A stretch of 64,000 nt of DNA from G958296245 sp963664035 (GTDB taxonomy: Bacteria; Chloroflexota; Dehalococcoidia; Lucifugimonadales; G958296245): positions 1-64,000 of the forward strand of contig OY760867.2 of the NCBI GenBank assembly GCA_963664035.2, in the 5' to 3' direction. Below are positions 34,716 to 43,146 of the stretch, piece after piece. How positions within the stretch are numbered: position 1 is the first letter of the stretch; each line of letters starts with the position of its first letter. The notes under the pieces were generated by a model. It did no database searches. It saw nothing but the letters and a program-made list of their open reading frames with translations, and had not been told where the DNA came from. Made by a program: the position numbers and the translations under genes.

Positions 34716-35414
34716 ATGGCCACGACACCCACAACCCTGATCCAGGGCAGGCCCGCCGAGGCCGAAGAGGTCTTCTACCCCGAAACGGACGGTATGCCAT
34801 TGCCGGACGGACCTGAGCAGGGACCGCATGTCACAGACGCCATTTCGATGCTGAGACACCACTTGGGCGGCCCCACGACCGCGGTCAGTGGCGACACCTT
34901 CGTCTACTACGTCGAAGGCGACCCCAAGAAGTGGGTGTCTCCCGACTGCTACGTCGCCTTTGGCGTGGACGTGGAGTCGATCAGGCGGTTCAACACCTAC
35001 CGCGTGTGGGAGACAGGCAAGGTTCCCGACTTCGTGCTGGAGATAGGGTCGCCGTCGACGGCGTCCAACGACGTAGGGCCCAAGCGCGACCTGTACGCGA
35101 GCCTGGGTGTCCGGGAGTACTGGCGTTTCGACCCGACGGGCGGCGACCACTACGGCGAGCCGCTGGTGGGCGAGTACCTGGTGGAGGGCGAATACCGCCG
35201 TTTCGAGATGAGCGCCGGGCCGGGTGTCGCGCCGCGAGGTCACAGCCCGCTGCTGGGCCTGGACCTGTGCTGGACGGAGGGCCGCCTGCGCTTCTACGAC
35301 CCAGCGGCTGGCCGTTGGCTGGAGAACTACACCGAGACCGCTGCCCGCGCCGAATCGGCTGAAGCTCGCGTGGCCGAGTTGGAAGCCGAACTACGGCGGC
35401 TGCGCGGTGAATAG
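34716..35414 (+). CDS. Uma2-family endonuclease-like protein, copy 1
   Basis: 232 residues of the Uma2 (DUF820) PD-(D/E)XK-like superfamily: PDFVLEIGSPSTASNDVGPKRDLYASLGVREYWRFDP is the diagnostic block. A C-terminal coiled-coil tail (AESAEARVAELEAELRRLRGE) is common in this family. Biological role unknown; these genes multiply in cyanobacteria and Chloroflexota. It shares more than 80 percent of its residues, by eye, with the copy at 36584, and about 35 nt of upstream sequence (TGCTGTGTTACCATA). AGGAGCGAGCGCC precedes the ATG. Confidence 0.88.
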   Translation: MATTPTTLIQGRPAEAEEVFYPETDGMPLPDGPEQGPHVTDAISMLRHHLGGPTTAVSGDTFVYYVEGDPKKWVSPDCYVAFGVDVESIRRFNTYRVWETGKVPDFVLEIGSPSTASNDVGPKRDLYASLGVREYWRFDPTGGDHYGEPLVGEYLVEGEYRRFEMSAGPGVAPRGHSPLLGLDLCWTEGRLRFYDPAAGRWLENYTETAARAESAEARVAELEAELRRLRGE

Positions 35415-35477
35415 GGCTCCCCCTTCGTCCCCATTGGTATGATCGATCCGCCGTGCATCTGAAAGGACATACGTCTC

Positions 35478-36428
35478 ATGCCGCTGGATAGCCTACTGGA
35501 ACTGGTAGAAACGCTCCGTGAGCGCATCGACGAGCACGGTGACGCCCTTAGGCAGAGCGAGGCGCTGACACGGTACGCGCTGATCGACCCGATGCTGCGG
35601 GAGTTGGGCTGGGATACCGATGATCCAGCCTTTGTTGTGCCTGAGTACAGATCGGGTAGCGGCTCGGCGGACTACGCCCTGCTGGACAACGCCAGTCCCC
35701 TGATGATGGTAGAGGCCAAGAAGCTCGACACGCCGCTACGGGACGCGGTCCTCTCTCAAGGCATCAACTATTGCCTGATGGAGGGAACCAAGCACTTTAC
35801 GGTCACAGACGGCCAGCGGTGGGAAGTCTACGAGACGCACAAGCCAGTGCCCATCGACGAGAAGCGAATCGTCGCATTCGACCTAAAGGCGCAATCGCCT
35901 GTCGAGGTGTGCCTTCAGGCGCTGGCGTTGTGGAGGCCCAGTGTGGAGTCAGGGCACGTTGCCGTTGGGAATGCCCCAGTTGCCGGGCTGGACAAAGATG
36001 ACTCAACCACCAATGGGCCCCCACCGCCCCCATCCCCGAATGACCACGAATGGAAGCCGCTAACGGAACTGAGTCCACAAGCAGGCTCTGAGCCTCCAGT
36101 AGAGATTCGATTTCCCGACCGTTCGGCTGTATCGGCAACGGTATGGAACTCGATTTTGGTCGAAACTGTGCGCTGGCTAATAAACAGAAACTACCTTGAT
36201 ACGGGCCATTGCCCCATTAGGGTGGGGAACAGCAAGGCGTACAGAGTGGCTGAGAGCCCCGTTCATCCGAGTGGGAACCAGTTCCATTCCAGCACCCAGA
36301 TCGGTTCGCTGTATGTCGAGAAGCACGGTAATATCAAACAGATCGTCGACTCCACTCGATCCATCATCAAGCACGTAGATAAGGATCCGGCACAGTTCCA
36401 GGTTCGCTTCTCCTCGCCTCCGTCATAG
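35478..36428 (+). CDS. HsdR_N-type nuclease domain protein
   Basis: 316 residues. The N-terminal ~150 resemble the type I restriction HsdR N-terminal nuclease: Asp65 (GSADYALLD) and the ExK pair Glu79/Lys81 (MMVEAKKL), followed by VLSQGINYCLMEGTKHFTVTDGQRWEVYE. After a Pro-rich linker, a C-terminal domain (EIRFPDRSAVSATVWNSILVETVRWLINRNYL...) is seen in many stand-alone relatives but has no name I recognise. No HsdM, HsdS or helicase lies nearby, so this is probably not a full type I system. It is framed by two Uma2 genes. Confidence 0.8.
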   Translation: MPLDSLLELVETLRERIDEHGDALRQSEALTRYALIDPMLRELGWDTDDPAFVVPEYRSGSGSADYALLDNASPLMMVEAKKLDTPLRDAVLSQGINYCLMEGTKHFTVTDGQRWEVYETHKPVPIDEKRIVAFDLKAQSPVEVCLQALALWRPSVESGHVAVGNAPVAGLDKDDSTTNGPPPPPSPNDHEWKPLTELSPQAGSEPPVEIRFPDRSAVSATVWNSILVETVRWLINRNYLDTGHCPIRVGNSKAYRVAESPVHPSGNQFHSSTQIGSLYVEKHGNIKQIVDSTRSIIKHVDKDPAQFQVRFSSPPS

Positions 36429-36467
36429 ACAATGGGCTGGAGTTAACAACTAGCCATTCCCTCTTCG

Positions 36468-36495
36468 TTCACACTGAGAGCTTGCCTCCTATAAT
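36468..36495 (+). promoter_or_regulatory. Putative promoter before Uma2 copy 2
   Basis: TTCACA (36468-36473), a 16-bp spacer and a perfect TATAAT (36490-36495), about 90 nt before the start. The -35 match is weak. Confidence 0.4.
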
Positions 36496-36583
36496 AGAGC
36501 ACAAGGCACAGGTGTATGGATGATGGGTGCCTCCGAACTTGGAATGACATGCTGTGTTACCATACCCGGCAGGAGCAAGAGCC

Positions 36584-37324
36584 ATGGCCACGACACCGAT
36601 AGTCCTGACCGCGGGCAGGCCCGCCGAGGCCGATGAGGTATTCTATCCCGAAACGGACGGTATGCCATTGCCAGACGGACTTAAGCAGGAGCCGCATTTC
36701 ACAGAGATCGTTTCGACGCTGAGGCACCACCTGGGCGGCCCAACTACCCTCGTCAGCGGCGACACCTTCGTCTACTACGTGGAAGGCGACCCCGGGAGAC
36801 GGCTATCCCCCGACTGCTACGTCGCCTTTGGAGTCTACGTGGAAGCCATGATGCGCTTGAACAGCTACAGGGTTTGGGAGGCAGGCAAGGCCCCCGACTT
36901 CGTGCTGGAGATAGGCTCTCAGTCCACCGCATCCAACGACGTGGGGCCCAAGCGCGAGTTGTACGCGAGCCTTGGTGTCCGGGAGTACTGGCGCTTCGAC
37001 CCGACGGGCGGCGACCACTACGGCGAGGCGCTGGTGGGCGAGTACTTGGTTGAAGGCGAGTACCGCCGTTTCGACATGAGCGCCGGGCTGGGCGTCGCGT
37101 CGCGGGGTCACAGCCCGCTGCTGGGCCTGGACCTGTGCTGGACGGAGGGCCGGCTGCGCTTCTACGACCCTGCGGCTGGCCGCTGGCTGGAGAACTACAC
37201 CGAGACCGCCGCCCGCGCCGAATCCGCCGAAGCTGAGGCAAATGCTGAGCGCTCTGCCAGGGCATCCGCCGAAGCTCGCGTGGTCGAGCTGGAAGCCGAG
37301 CTGCGGCGGCTGCGCGGCGAGTAG
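36584..37324 (+). CDS. Uma2-family endonuclease-like protein, copy 2
   Basis: 246 residues from ATG 36584 (AGGAGCAAGAGCC before it), aligned with the start of copy 1. Core block PDFVLEIGSQSTASNDVGPKRELYASLGVREYWRFDP. Differs from copy 1 mainly in a longer coiled-coil tail (insert around AEANAERSARASAEARVVE). Upstream in-frame ATG adds 10 residues without a ribosome site. Evidently a recent duplicate, since both coding and upstream sequence are shared. Confidence 0.88.
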   Translation: MATTPIVLTAGRPAEADEVFYPETDGMPLPDGLKQEPHFTEIVSTLRHHLGGPTTLVSGDTFVYYVEGDPGRRLSPDCYVAFGVYVEAMMRLNSYRVWEAGKAPDFVLEIGSQSTASNDVGPKRELYASLGVREYWRFDPTGGDHYGEALVGEYLVEGEYRRFDMSAGLGVASRGHSPLLGLDLCWTEGRLRFYDPAAGRWLENYTETAARAESAEAEANAERSARASAEARVVELEAELRRLRGE

Positions 37325-37339
37325 GAGTTGGAGGAGCCC

Positions 37340-37372
37340 CCATCTCAATCTTCCCCCGCGACGGGGGAAGAG
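37340..37372. repeat. C-rich hairpin repeat, short relative
   Basis: CCCCATCTCAATCTTCCCCC with GGGGGAAG forms a hairpin akin to those at 3505-3604 and 19239-19290, just behind Uma2 copy 2. Confidence 0.5.
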
Positions 37373-37441
37373 GTAAGACTTCTCCCTGCACCCCGCCAGA
37401 TGCTCTCATGCCTCACGAAGCCTGAACGGTTACAGTGCGTC

Positions 37442-37561
37442 CCAAATCCCCCACCCAAATGGCGGTGAGGCTCTAGGGCAAGGGGAGGGCTGGTTTCAAA
37501 CCAGCCCCTACGGGGTGATGTCGATGGATTATGTCGCTGAACGTAGAGGCGGGGGATTTGC
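37442..37561. mobile_element. 120-bp MITE-like element, copy 1
   Basis: The left end CCAAATCCCCCACC and the right end GGCGGGGGATTTGC are inverted near-copies (about 13 bp). The core holds the palindrome GGGCTGGTTT/AAACCAGCCC (37487-37507). Flanks carry a perfect 7-bp direct repeat GTGCGTC at 37435-37441 and 37562-37568, as expected of a target duplication. It has no coding capacity. A second 120-bp copy is at 55835-55954. The rest of 37325-37669 holds only repeats and the promoter below. Confidence 0.75.
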
Positions 37562-37576
37562 GTGCGTCGCTTAGTG

Positions 37577-37605
37577 TTGACTTCTGGGGGTTTCGTGCTT
37601 TAATT
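37577..37605 (+). promoter_or_regulatory. Putative promoter of the first paralogue pair
   Basis: TTGACT (37577-37582), a 17-bp spacer and TTAATT (37600-37605), 64 nt before the GTG start. It lies right next to the MITE-like element. Confidence 0.5.
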
Positions 37606-37669
37606 CAAGCGCTTCCGGCTTGGGGGCCTTGCGGCTCCCGGCGGGCAGTTCTCCAAGGAGGTATGAGGC

Positions 37670-39424
37670 GTGGCTGCAGAACTGTATTCCGATAGCTGGC
37701 TCTCCAGTGAGCCGATCTACCTCGCCGACATGGACCGGTGTCTCCCGTCCGACGCACTGGCGTCGTTCCCCGTGCCGGGGCGCTGGAGGAAGCTCGAGTA
37801 CGAGACCGACGACTTCTCCGGCGTGATGCTGCTGGGCGGGCCGGAGACGGCGGCGCCGGAGATCACGTATCCGCTGGACGCCAGCGGGTGGCACTCCGTT
37901 TCGATCGGCGTGTTCCCGCACTACGACGAGGGCTCGGAGGTGTTGGTGCGCCTCAGCGGCGAGGACACCTTCTCCATGCTGATGCGGTCCAGCGGCGAGA
38001 TGGCGGTGCATGAGCTGACGGTCTACCCGATGTTCTGGAGGATCGTCGACCTGACGGACCAGGACATGGTCTTCGGCCAGATGTCGTACGAGCTGAGCGC
38101 CGGCGGCGGCATAGGCTCGGTCGAGTCCCGAAGCGCGCAGATCGCCTACGTGAAGCTGGTGCCGCTGACGGACGCCGAGGTCGAGGCCTACAAGGCCGAC
38201 CGGGCAGCGGCGAAGAACAAGCGGCTGTTTACCCACAACGACGCGCACGGCGTCCACTACGGCTACAAGCCGACGACCGCCGAGCACATCCGGCGGCACA
38301 TCGAGCCGTACAGGGACACCGACTTCGGCAAGCTGTGCTGGGAGGCGGCCGGGGGCGACCTACTTCAGTATCTGGGCAACACGGGGAGGCTCTCGACCTT
38401 CGACGGGCTGGAGGACTTCGGGCCGCAGGGCTACCGGAAGCTGGCGGAGAGTTGGCGGATATTCCGGGACGCGGGCGTCGACCCCTTCGAGGTGGCGCTG
38501 GAGCACACGCACGAGATCGGCATGGAGTTCCACGCCGGGTACAGGATGACCGGCTTCCACTACCCGCCGCCCCTCGACTACTTCAACCACGGCGCGACGT
38601 TCTACAAGTACCACCCGGACCTGCGCAGCATCGACAGGGACGGCAACGCCGCCCCGCGCATGTCGTACGCCTTCCCGCCGGTGCGCGAGTACGTGCTGTC
38701 GGTCTTCCGCGAGATTGCGCAGTACGACGTGGACGGGATAACGCTGCTCTACAACAGGCGTCCGCCCTACGTCGACTACGACCCGCCCATCGTGGAGGGC
38801 TTCAAGCAGGAGACGGGCCGCGACCCGCGCGAGATAGACGACTCCGACCCGGAGTGGCTGCGCTACCGGGCGAGGACGATGACCGGGTTCATGCGCGAGC
38901 TGAGGGAGGCGATGGAGGACGAGGCCGGCAGGCAGGGCAGGCGCAAGATACAGATATCGGCGGTCGTCATGGGCAGCGAGGAGGAGAACCTGTACAACGC
39001 GCTGGACCTGCGCGCCTGGGTCTCGGAGGGGCTGATCGACACGCTGGTCCCGTACACGTCGAAGCCGAAGCTCGACAGCATGGCGCCGTCGTGGACGGAC
39101 CCGAAGGACGTGGAGTCCTGGGTCTCGCTCACGAAGGGCACGGACTGCGAGCTGGCGCTGAACATCATGCCTCGTTACCAGAGCGGCGAGGACTTCCGGC
39201 GCATGGCGGCGCTCGTGTACGGCGCGGGCGGCGAGCAGCTCTTCTTCTGGGATGGCGACACCGCGCGCGCCAACTTCTCCCGGTGGTACAACTCGCTGCG
39301 GCGGCTGGGGCACAAGGAGGACATCCTGGTCTGGAGGGCCGCCGGCGAGCCCGACCTGCCCACCGAAGGCACGGTCGTGCGCAAGCTGGACGACTGGGAC
39401 ATGCACTACCAGACGCCGGGGTAG
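37670..39424 (+). CDS. Two-domain glycosidase-like family protein, paralogue A1
   Basis: 584 residues, no signal peptide, so cytoplasmic. Residues about 15-170 look like a beta-sandwich (ETAAPEITYPLDASGWHSVSIG..., VLVRLSGEDTFSML, QIAYVKLVPLTDAEV). Residues about 185-560 have the alternating helix/strand pattern of a TIM barrel of the GHL10/alpha-amylase kind: THND (188-191), CWEAAGGD (223-230), HEIGMEFHAGYRMTGFHYPPPLDY, LLYNRRPP (359-366), EEENLYNALDLRAWV, LFFWD (524-528). Conserved Glu225, Asp230 and Asp528 are catalytic candidates. No named family was recognised with certainty. AAGGAGG before GTG 37670. 9 nt from A2. Confidence 0.75.
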   Translation: MAAELYSDSWLSSEPIYLADMDRCLPSDALASFPVPGRWRKLEYETDDFSGVMLLGGPETAAPEITYPLDASGWHSVSIGVFPHYDEGSEVLVRLSGEDTFSMLMRSSGEMAVHELTVYPMFWRIVDLTDQDMVFGQMSYELSAGGGIGSVESRSAQIAYVKLVPLTDAEVEAYKADRAAAKNKRLFTHNDAHGVHYGYKPTTAEHIRRHIEPYRDTDFGKLCWEAAGGDLLQYLGNTGRLSTFDGLEDFGPQGYRKLAESWRIFRDAGVDPFEVALEHTHEIGMEFHAGYRMTGFHYPPPLDYFNHGATFYKYHPDLRSIDRDGNAAPRMSYAFPPVREYVLSVFREIAQYDVDGITLLYNRRPPYVDYDPPIVEGFKQETGRDPREIDDSDPEWLRYRARTMTGFMRELREAMEDEAGRQGRRKIQISAVVMGSEEENLYNALDLRAWVSEGLIDTLVPYTSKPKLDSMAPSWTDPKDVESWVSLTKGTDCELALNIMPRYQSGEDFRRMAALVYGAGGEQLFFWDGDTARANFSRWYNSLRRLGHKEDILVWRAAGEPDLPTEGTVVRKLDDWDMHYQTPG

Positions 39425-39433
39425 GAGGCGAAC

Positions 39434-41224
39434 ATGGCTTCGAGCAGCTTACTGGGCGATAGCGGATTTTCCGGACGGCCCGTCTACTTGAGCGACCTGA
39501 GCAGGTGCCAGCCCGCCGGCGCGCTGTCGCGGGACGCGATGCCCAGGCGGTGGCGCGCCATGGAGTACGAGGCGGAGGGGCTGTCGGGCGTCATGCTGAT
39601 GGCGGGGCCGGAGACGGCGGCGCCTGAGATCACGCTCCCGCTGAACGCCTCGGGGTGGCACGCCGTCTCGGTGGGGCTGTTCGCCGACCAGCGGCAGTCG
39701 ACCTGCGCGCTGGTGAGGCTGAGCGGCGACGACACCTTCTCCTTCCTGGAGCAGCGTCCGCTGGAGCTGGAACAGCGCACCGGCGACGAGAGCACGCCCG
39801 CGTACAAGGCGCACGAGATCCGGGAGCTGTTCTGGCGCGCCGTCGACCTGACGGGCCGGGATCTCGTGCTGGGACAGCTACAGTGGCGGGTCGCCCCGGG
39901 CGAGGAACAGGGAACGCTCCGGTCGATCACGAGCCGAGTGGCGTACGTGAAGCTGACGCCGCTGATGGACGCGGAAGCCGCGGCGGCACAGGCGGACGCC
40001 GCCCGGACCGACACGGGCCGGCTCTTCGCGCACAACGACGCTCACGGCCCTCACTTCACTCACCGCCCGACGACGGCGGAGACGATACGACGCGAGATCG
40101 AGCCATTCAGGGGTACCGACTTCTCCCGCATCTACTGGGAGACAGGCTCCGGGGACATGCTCAAGTACTTCGGCAAGCTGGGCAGGCTGGGCACCTACGA
40201 CGACCAGGGCGACTTCGGGCGCAGGGGCGACAGGATGCACGCCGAGAGCTGGAGATCGCTCATCAGGGACGGCATAGACCCGTTCGAGGCGGCGCTGTCC
40301 CACGCGCACGAGCTGGGGATGGAGGTTCACGCGTCCTACCGCGTCGCGGGGTTCCACTACCCGCCGCCGCTCGACTACAACAGCCAGGGACCCACCTTCT
40401 ACAAGTACAACCAGCAGCTCAGGAGCACCGACAAGACGGGGCGCCGCGCCCCCCGGCTGTCCTACGCCTACCCGGAGCTGAGGCGCTACGTCATATCGCT
40501 GCTGGAGGAGATGGCCGGTTACGACGTCGAGGGCGTCTGCCTGCTGTACAACCGGCGGCCGCCGGTGGTGGAGTACGACCCGCCGCTGGTGGAGAGCTTC
40601 CAGGCGAAGTACGGCGAGGACCCGCGGCAGCTCGACGACGAGGACCCGCGTTGGCTCGCGCACAAGGCTGGGGCGCTCACCCAGTTCCACCGGGAGGTGC
40701 GGCAGGCGATGGACGACCTGGCCGAGGAGCGCAAGCTGGGCAGGCGCATCCAGGTCTCAGCCGTCACCATGCGCGACGAGCGCGAGAACATGCTCTACGG
40801 CATGGACCTGGAGGCGTGGATAGACGAGGGGCTGGTGGACACGATCATCCCGTACACGTCGGAGCGGATGCTGGACAGCGCCGCCGACTCGTGGACGGAC
40901 CCGGAGTCGGTGCGGTACTTCGTGGAGCTTACGAGGGGCACGGAGTGCAAGCTGGCCCCGAACATCATGCCGCGCCAGATGAGCGCCGACGAGTACCGCA
41001 ACCGGATCGCGGGCCTCTACTCGGTGGGTGTGGAGAACTTCTTCTTCTGGGACTGCGCGACGAACCGCGCGAACTTCAGCAACTCGTATGACGCCTTGCG
41101 GCGGCTGGGGCACCGGGAGGAGGTGGAGGCGTGGAGCGCGGAGGGCCGGCCCTCCCACGGGCCCACTACGCTAGAATTGAAGCAGCTCGGCGGCTGGGAC
41201 TACAGGTACGCCACGCCGGGCTAG
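39434..41224 (+). CDS. Two-domain glycosidase-like family protein, paralogue A2
   Basis: 596 residues with the same layout as A1: ETAAPEITLPLNASGWHAVSVG, RVAYVKLTPLMDAEA, FAHND, YWETGSGDMLKYF, HELGMEVHASYRVAGFHYPPPLDY, VCLLYNRRPPVVEY, ERENMLYGMDLEAWI, ENFFFWD, and the shared end WDYRYATPG. Here the Glu of MEFHA is Val, arguing against that Glu as catalytic in the family. GGAGGCGAAC precedes ATG 39434, 9 nt after A1, so the two form an operon. A hypothetical gene on the other strand and the IS follow. Confidence 0.75.
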   Translation: MASSSLLGDSGFSGRPVYLSDLSRCQPAGALSRDAMPRRWRAMEYEAEGLSGVMLMAGPETAAPEITLPLNASGWHAVSVGLFADQRQSTCALVRLSGDDTFSFLEQRPLELEQRTGDESTPAYKAHEIRELFWRAVDLTGRDLVLGQLQWRVAPGEEQGTLRSITSRVAYVKLTPLMDAEAAAAQADAARTDTGRLFAHNDAHGPHFTHRPTTAETIRREIEPFRGTDFSRIYWETGSGDMLKYFGKLGRLGTYDDQGDFGRRGDRMHAESWRSLIRDGIDPFEAALSHAHELGMEVHASYRVAGFHYPPPLDYNSQGPTFYKYNQQLRSTDKTGRRAPRLSYAYPELRRYVISLLEEMAGYDVEGVCLLYNRRPPVVEYDPPLVESFQAKYGEDPRQLDDEDPRWLAHKAGALTQFHREVRQAMDDLAEERKLGRRIQVSAVTMRDERENMLYGMDLEAWIDEGLVDTIIPYTSERMLDSAADSWTDPESVRYFVELTRGTECKLAPNIMPRQMSADEYRNRIAGLYSVGVENFFFWDCATNRANFSNSYDALRRLGHREEVEAWSAEGRPSHGPTTLELKQLGGWDYRYATPG

Positions 41225-41282
41225 GAGGGGCCCGGGGTCCGGCGGCTCAGGCCATTCGCTCCAGTACGAAATATCGAGACGG

Positions 41283-41579
41283 CTACTCTCCGGCCTTGAT
41301 GACGACGCGCCCGCCAGTCCTCCGCAGGTAACTACCGCCGAAGCTGCGCAGCGCCCGATACCCGACGCGCTCCATCAAGACTTCGACAGCGCCGGGGTGC
41401 TGCGCCCGTAGGCGGTCCGCCGCGTCACTTTCGCTGTTAGCGATTGCCCAATCCCCTGTCTCAATGTCGATGGCGACGTACTCCCCAAAGTGGTCGGCCT
41501 CGACTTGGGGCAGGATGTCCAACTCGTATATCTCCTTGCCCAGCCGAACCGTCTCTTCACGTGGGCGGCGCGTGGGCAT
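41283..41579 (-). CDS. Hypothetical small protein
   Basis: 98 residues from ATG 41579, with GGAAGGGAAACC upstream; a further in-frame ATG lies 27 nt earlier without such a site. Contains LGKEIYELDILPQVEADHFGEYVAIDIETGDWAIANSESDAADRLRAQHPGAVEVLMERVGYRALRSFGG, a compact alpha/beta pattern seen, as far as I recall, in uncharacterised cyanobacterial and Chloroflexota proteins. Opposite in strand to the surrounding array and close to the IS left end. Confidence 0.65.
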   Translation of the reverse strand: MPTRRPREETVRLGKEIYELDILPQVEADHFGEYVAIDIETGDWAIANSESDAADRLRAQHPGAVEVLMERVGYRALRSFGGSYLRRTGGRVVIKAGE

Positions 41580-41741
41580 GGCGGTTTCCCTTCCTTGGGC
41601 AGGCACTGTAGTCTCTGCGCCTCATGTGTCCCCCTTAATTCACGGGTGTGCTACACCCGACATCCTACCATTCTGCGGGGGTGTGAGACAAAGAATAGAG
41701 GCCGTACGTAGGGATAGACAGGCGATTGCTCGGACGACGGC

Positions 41742-42965
41742 CAGGGCAATCGCATCTAAATGGAGTATTAGAAAAGTTATAGAATGGGGGTCATATCATA
41801 TGGAGGGTGACCCATGTCGCACAGAGACCCCGCGTCCCTGACCGAGCACTTTGGCAGCTTGGTCGATCCGCATGTAGACCGCACCAAACGCCACAATCTA
41901 CTGGACATCGTCACCATTGCGCTCTGCGGTGTCATAGCAGGTGCGGACAGTTGGGTGGACGTGGAGGCGTTCGGCAGGCGCAAGGCGGAATGGCTGTGCG
42001 AGATGCTGGACCTGCCTAACGGCATTCCATCCCACGACACCTTTGGCAGGGTCTTCGCCAAGCTGGATGCTCAGCAGTTCGAGCGCTGCTTCACCGAGTG
42101 GGAGTTGGCTGTGCGAGAGGTTCTGCAAGGTGACGTCGTAGCCATAGACGGCAAGAGGGTGCGTCGTTCGCACGACCGGTATATAGGGAAGGATGCGATC
42201 CACATGGTCAGCGCTTGGGCCTCTGCGAGCGGCGTAGCACTCGGGCAGACCAAAGTGGACGGGCGCTCCAACGAGATCACGGCCATACCGCGACTGCTCG
42301 AAATGCTCCAGGTCGAAGGGTGCATCGTGACTATCGACGCCATGGGCTGCCAGAAGGAGGTCGCATCGAAGATCCTGGAGGAGAGAGCCGACTACGTGCT
42401 GGCGGTCAAGAGGAACCAGGGGCGCCTGCACGAGGATGTGCATGACATCTTCGACCTTGCCCGCAAGTCCGGCTTCGACAGTCTCGACCACGATTACCAC
42501 GAGACGATGAATGCGGGCCACGGACGAATCGAGACTCGTCGATGCTGGGCCGTGTCCGACCCGGACCACATCAGATACGTGGATGATGGGGGCCAGTGGC
42601 CTGGGTTGACGACACTGGTGATGGTGGAAGGCGAGCGACTCGTCGGTGGCAAGACGACGGTGGAGTCACGCTACTACATATCGAGCCTGCCGAATGATGC
42701 GAGTAGATTGCTTAATGCGGTGCGGAGCCACTGGGGCATAGAGAACGGACTGCACTGGTCGCTGGACGTGACGTTCAACGAGGACGCCAGCCGTGTGCGC
42801 AGCGGCAACGGGGCGGAGAACTTCTCCGTGCTGCGGCGCATGGCGCTGAATCTGCTCAAGGCCGAGAAGACAACCAAGCGAAGCATCGCCGGCAAGCGAA
42901 AAGATGCCGCTTGGGACAATGACTACCTATTCAAGGTCCTTGCACAATAAGATGCGATTGCCCTG
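41742..42965 (+). mobile_element. ISAs1-family insertion sequence, 1224 bp
   Basis: Perfect 16-bp terminal inverted repeats: CAGGGCAATCGCATCT at 41742-41757 and its inverse at 42950-42965. One intact transposase gene fills it. The 8-10 bp flanks (GACGACGGC left, ACCGGAATC right) do not match, so no target duplication is visible. It separates paralogues A2 and A3. Confidence 0.92.
41814..42950 (+). CDS. ISAs1-family transposase
   Basis: 378 residues, full length for the family. The N-terminal DDE_Tnp_1-associated domain (LTEHFGSLVDPHVDRTKRHNLLDIVTIALCGVIAGADSWVDVEAFGRRK) leads to the DDE catalytic core: VVAIDGKRVRRS (first Asp), VEGCIVTIDAMGCQKEVA (second Asp), and LNAVRSHWGIENGLHWSLDVTFNEDASRVR with the final Glu in HWGIENGLHW. 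The stop codon lies within the right inverted repeat. No frameshift, so the element may be active. Confidence 0.95.
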   Translation: MSHRDPASLTEHFGSLVDPHVDRTKRHNLLDIVTIALCGVIAGADSWVDVEAFGRRKAEWLCEMLDLPNGIPSHDTFGRVFAKLDAQQFERCFTEWELAVREVLQGDVVAIDGKRVRRSHDRYIGKDAIHMVSAWASASGVALGQTKVDGRSNEITAIPRLLEMLQVEGCIVTIDAMGCQKEVASKILEERADYVLAVKRNQGRLHEDVHDIFDLARKSGFDSLDHDYHETMNAGHGRIETRRCWAVSDPDHIRYVDDGGQWPGLTTLVMVEGERLVGGKTTVESRYYISSLPNDASRLLNAVRSHWGIENGLHWSLDVTFNEDASRVRSGNGAENFSVLRRMALNLLKAEKTTKRSIAGKRKDAAWDNDYLFKVLAQ

Positions 42966-43043
42966 ACCGGAATCGAGAAGGGCTAGCCGCCACACGGCTT
43001 CCGGGAATCGGGCGGGGTGTGTTGTAAATAATCCCCTGCGACA

Positions 43044-43072
43044 TTGACCGAGGCGGGCTGGCGGCGTATCTT
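43044..43072 (+). promoter_or_regulatory. Putative promoter of the A3-to-dehydrogenase run
   Basis: TTGACC (43044-43049), a 17-bp spacer and TATCTT (43067-43072), 74 nt before the A3 start and just beyond the IS right end. Confidence 0.45.
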
Positions 43073-43095
43073 TGGGGGTAGCCTGACAAGGACAG

Positions 43096-43114
43096 GGCGG
43101 GCTTGAGGCCCGCC
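43096..43114. repeat. REP-like palindrome in the A3 leader
   Basis: GGCGGGCTTGAGGCCCGCC, a member of the dispersed palindrome family, sits between the putative promoter and the A3 ribosome site, so it would be a hairpin in the mRNA leader. Confidence 0.55.
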
Positions 43115-43146
43115 GCTGCGACCTTGCAGGCGGGAGGTGAGGCTCC

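Noticed and set aside
34716..37324. A complete type I restriction-modification system around the HsdR_N gene.
   Set aside because: No methyltransferase, specificity subunit or helicase domain is encoded; the neighbours are Uma2 proteins.
41731..42975. A target-site duplication flanking the ISAs1 element.
   Set aside because: GACGACGGC on the left and ACCGGAATC on the right do not match beyond chance.
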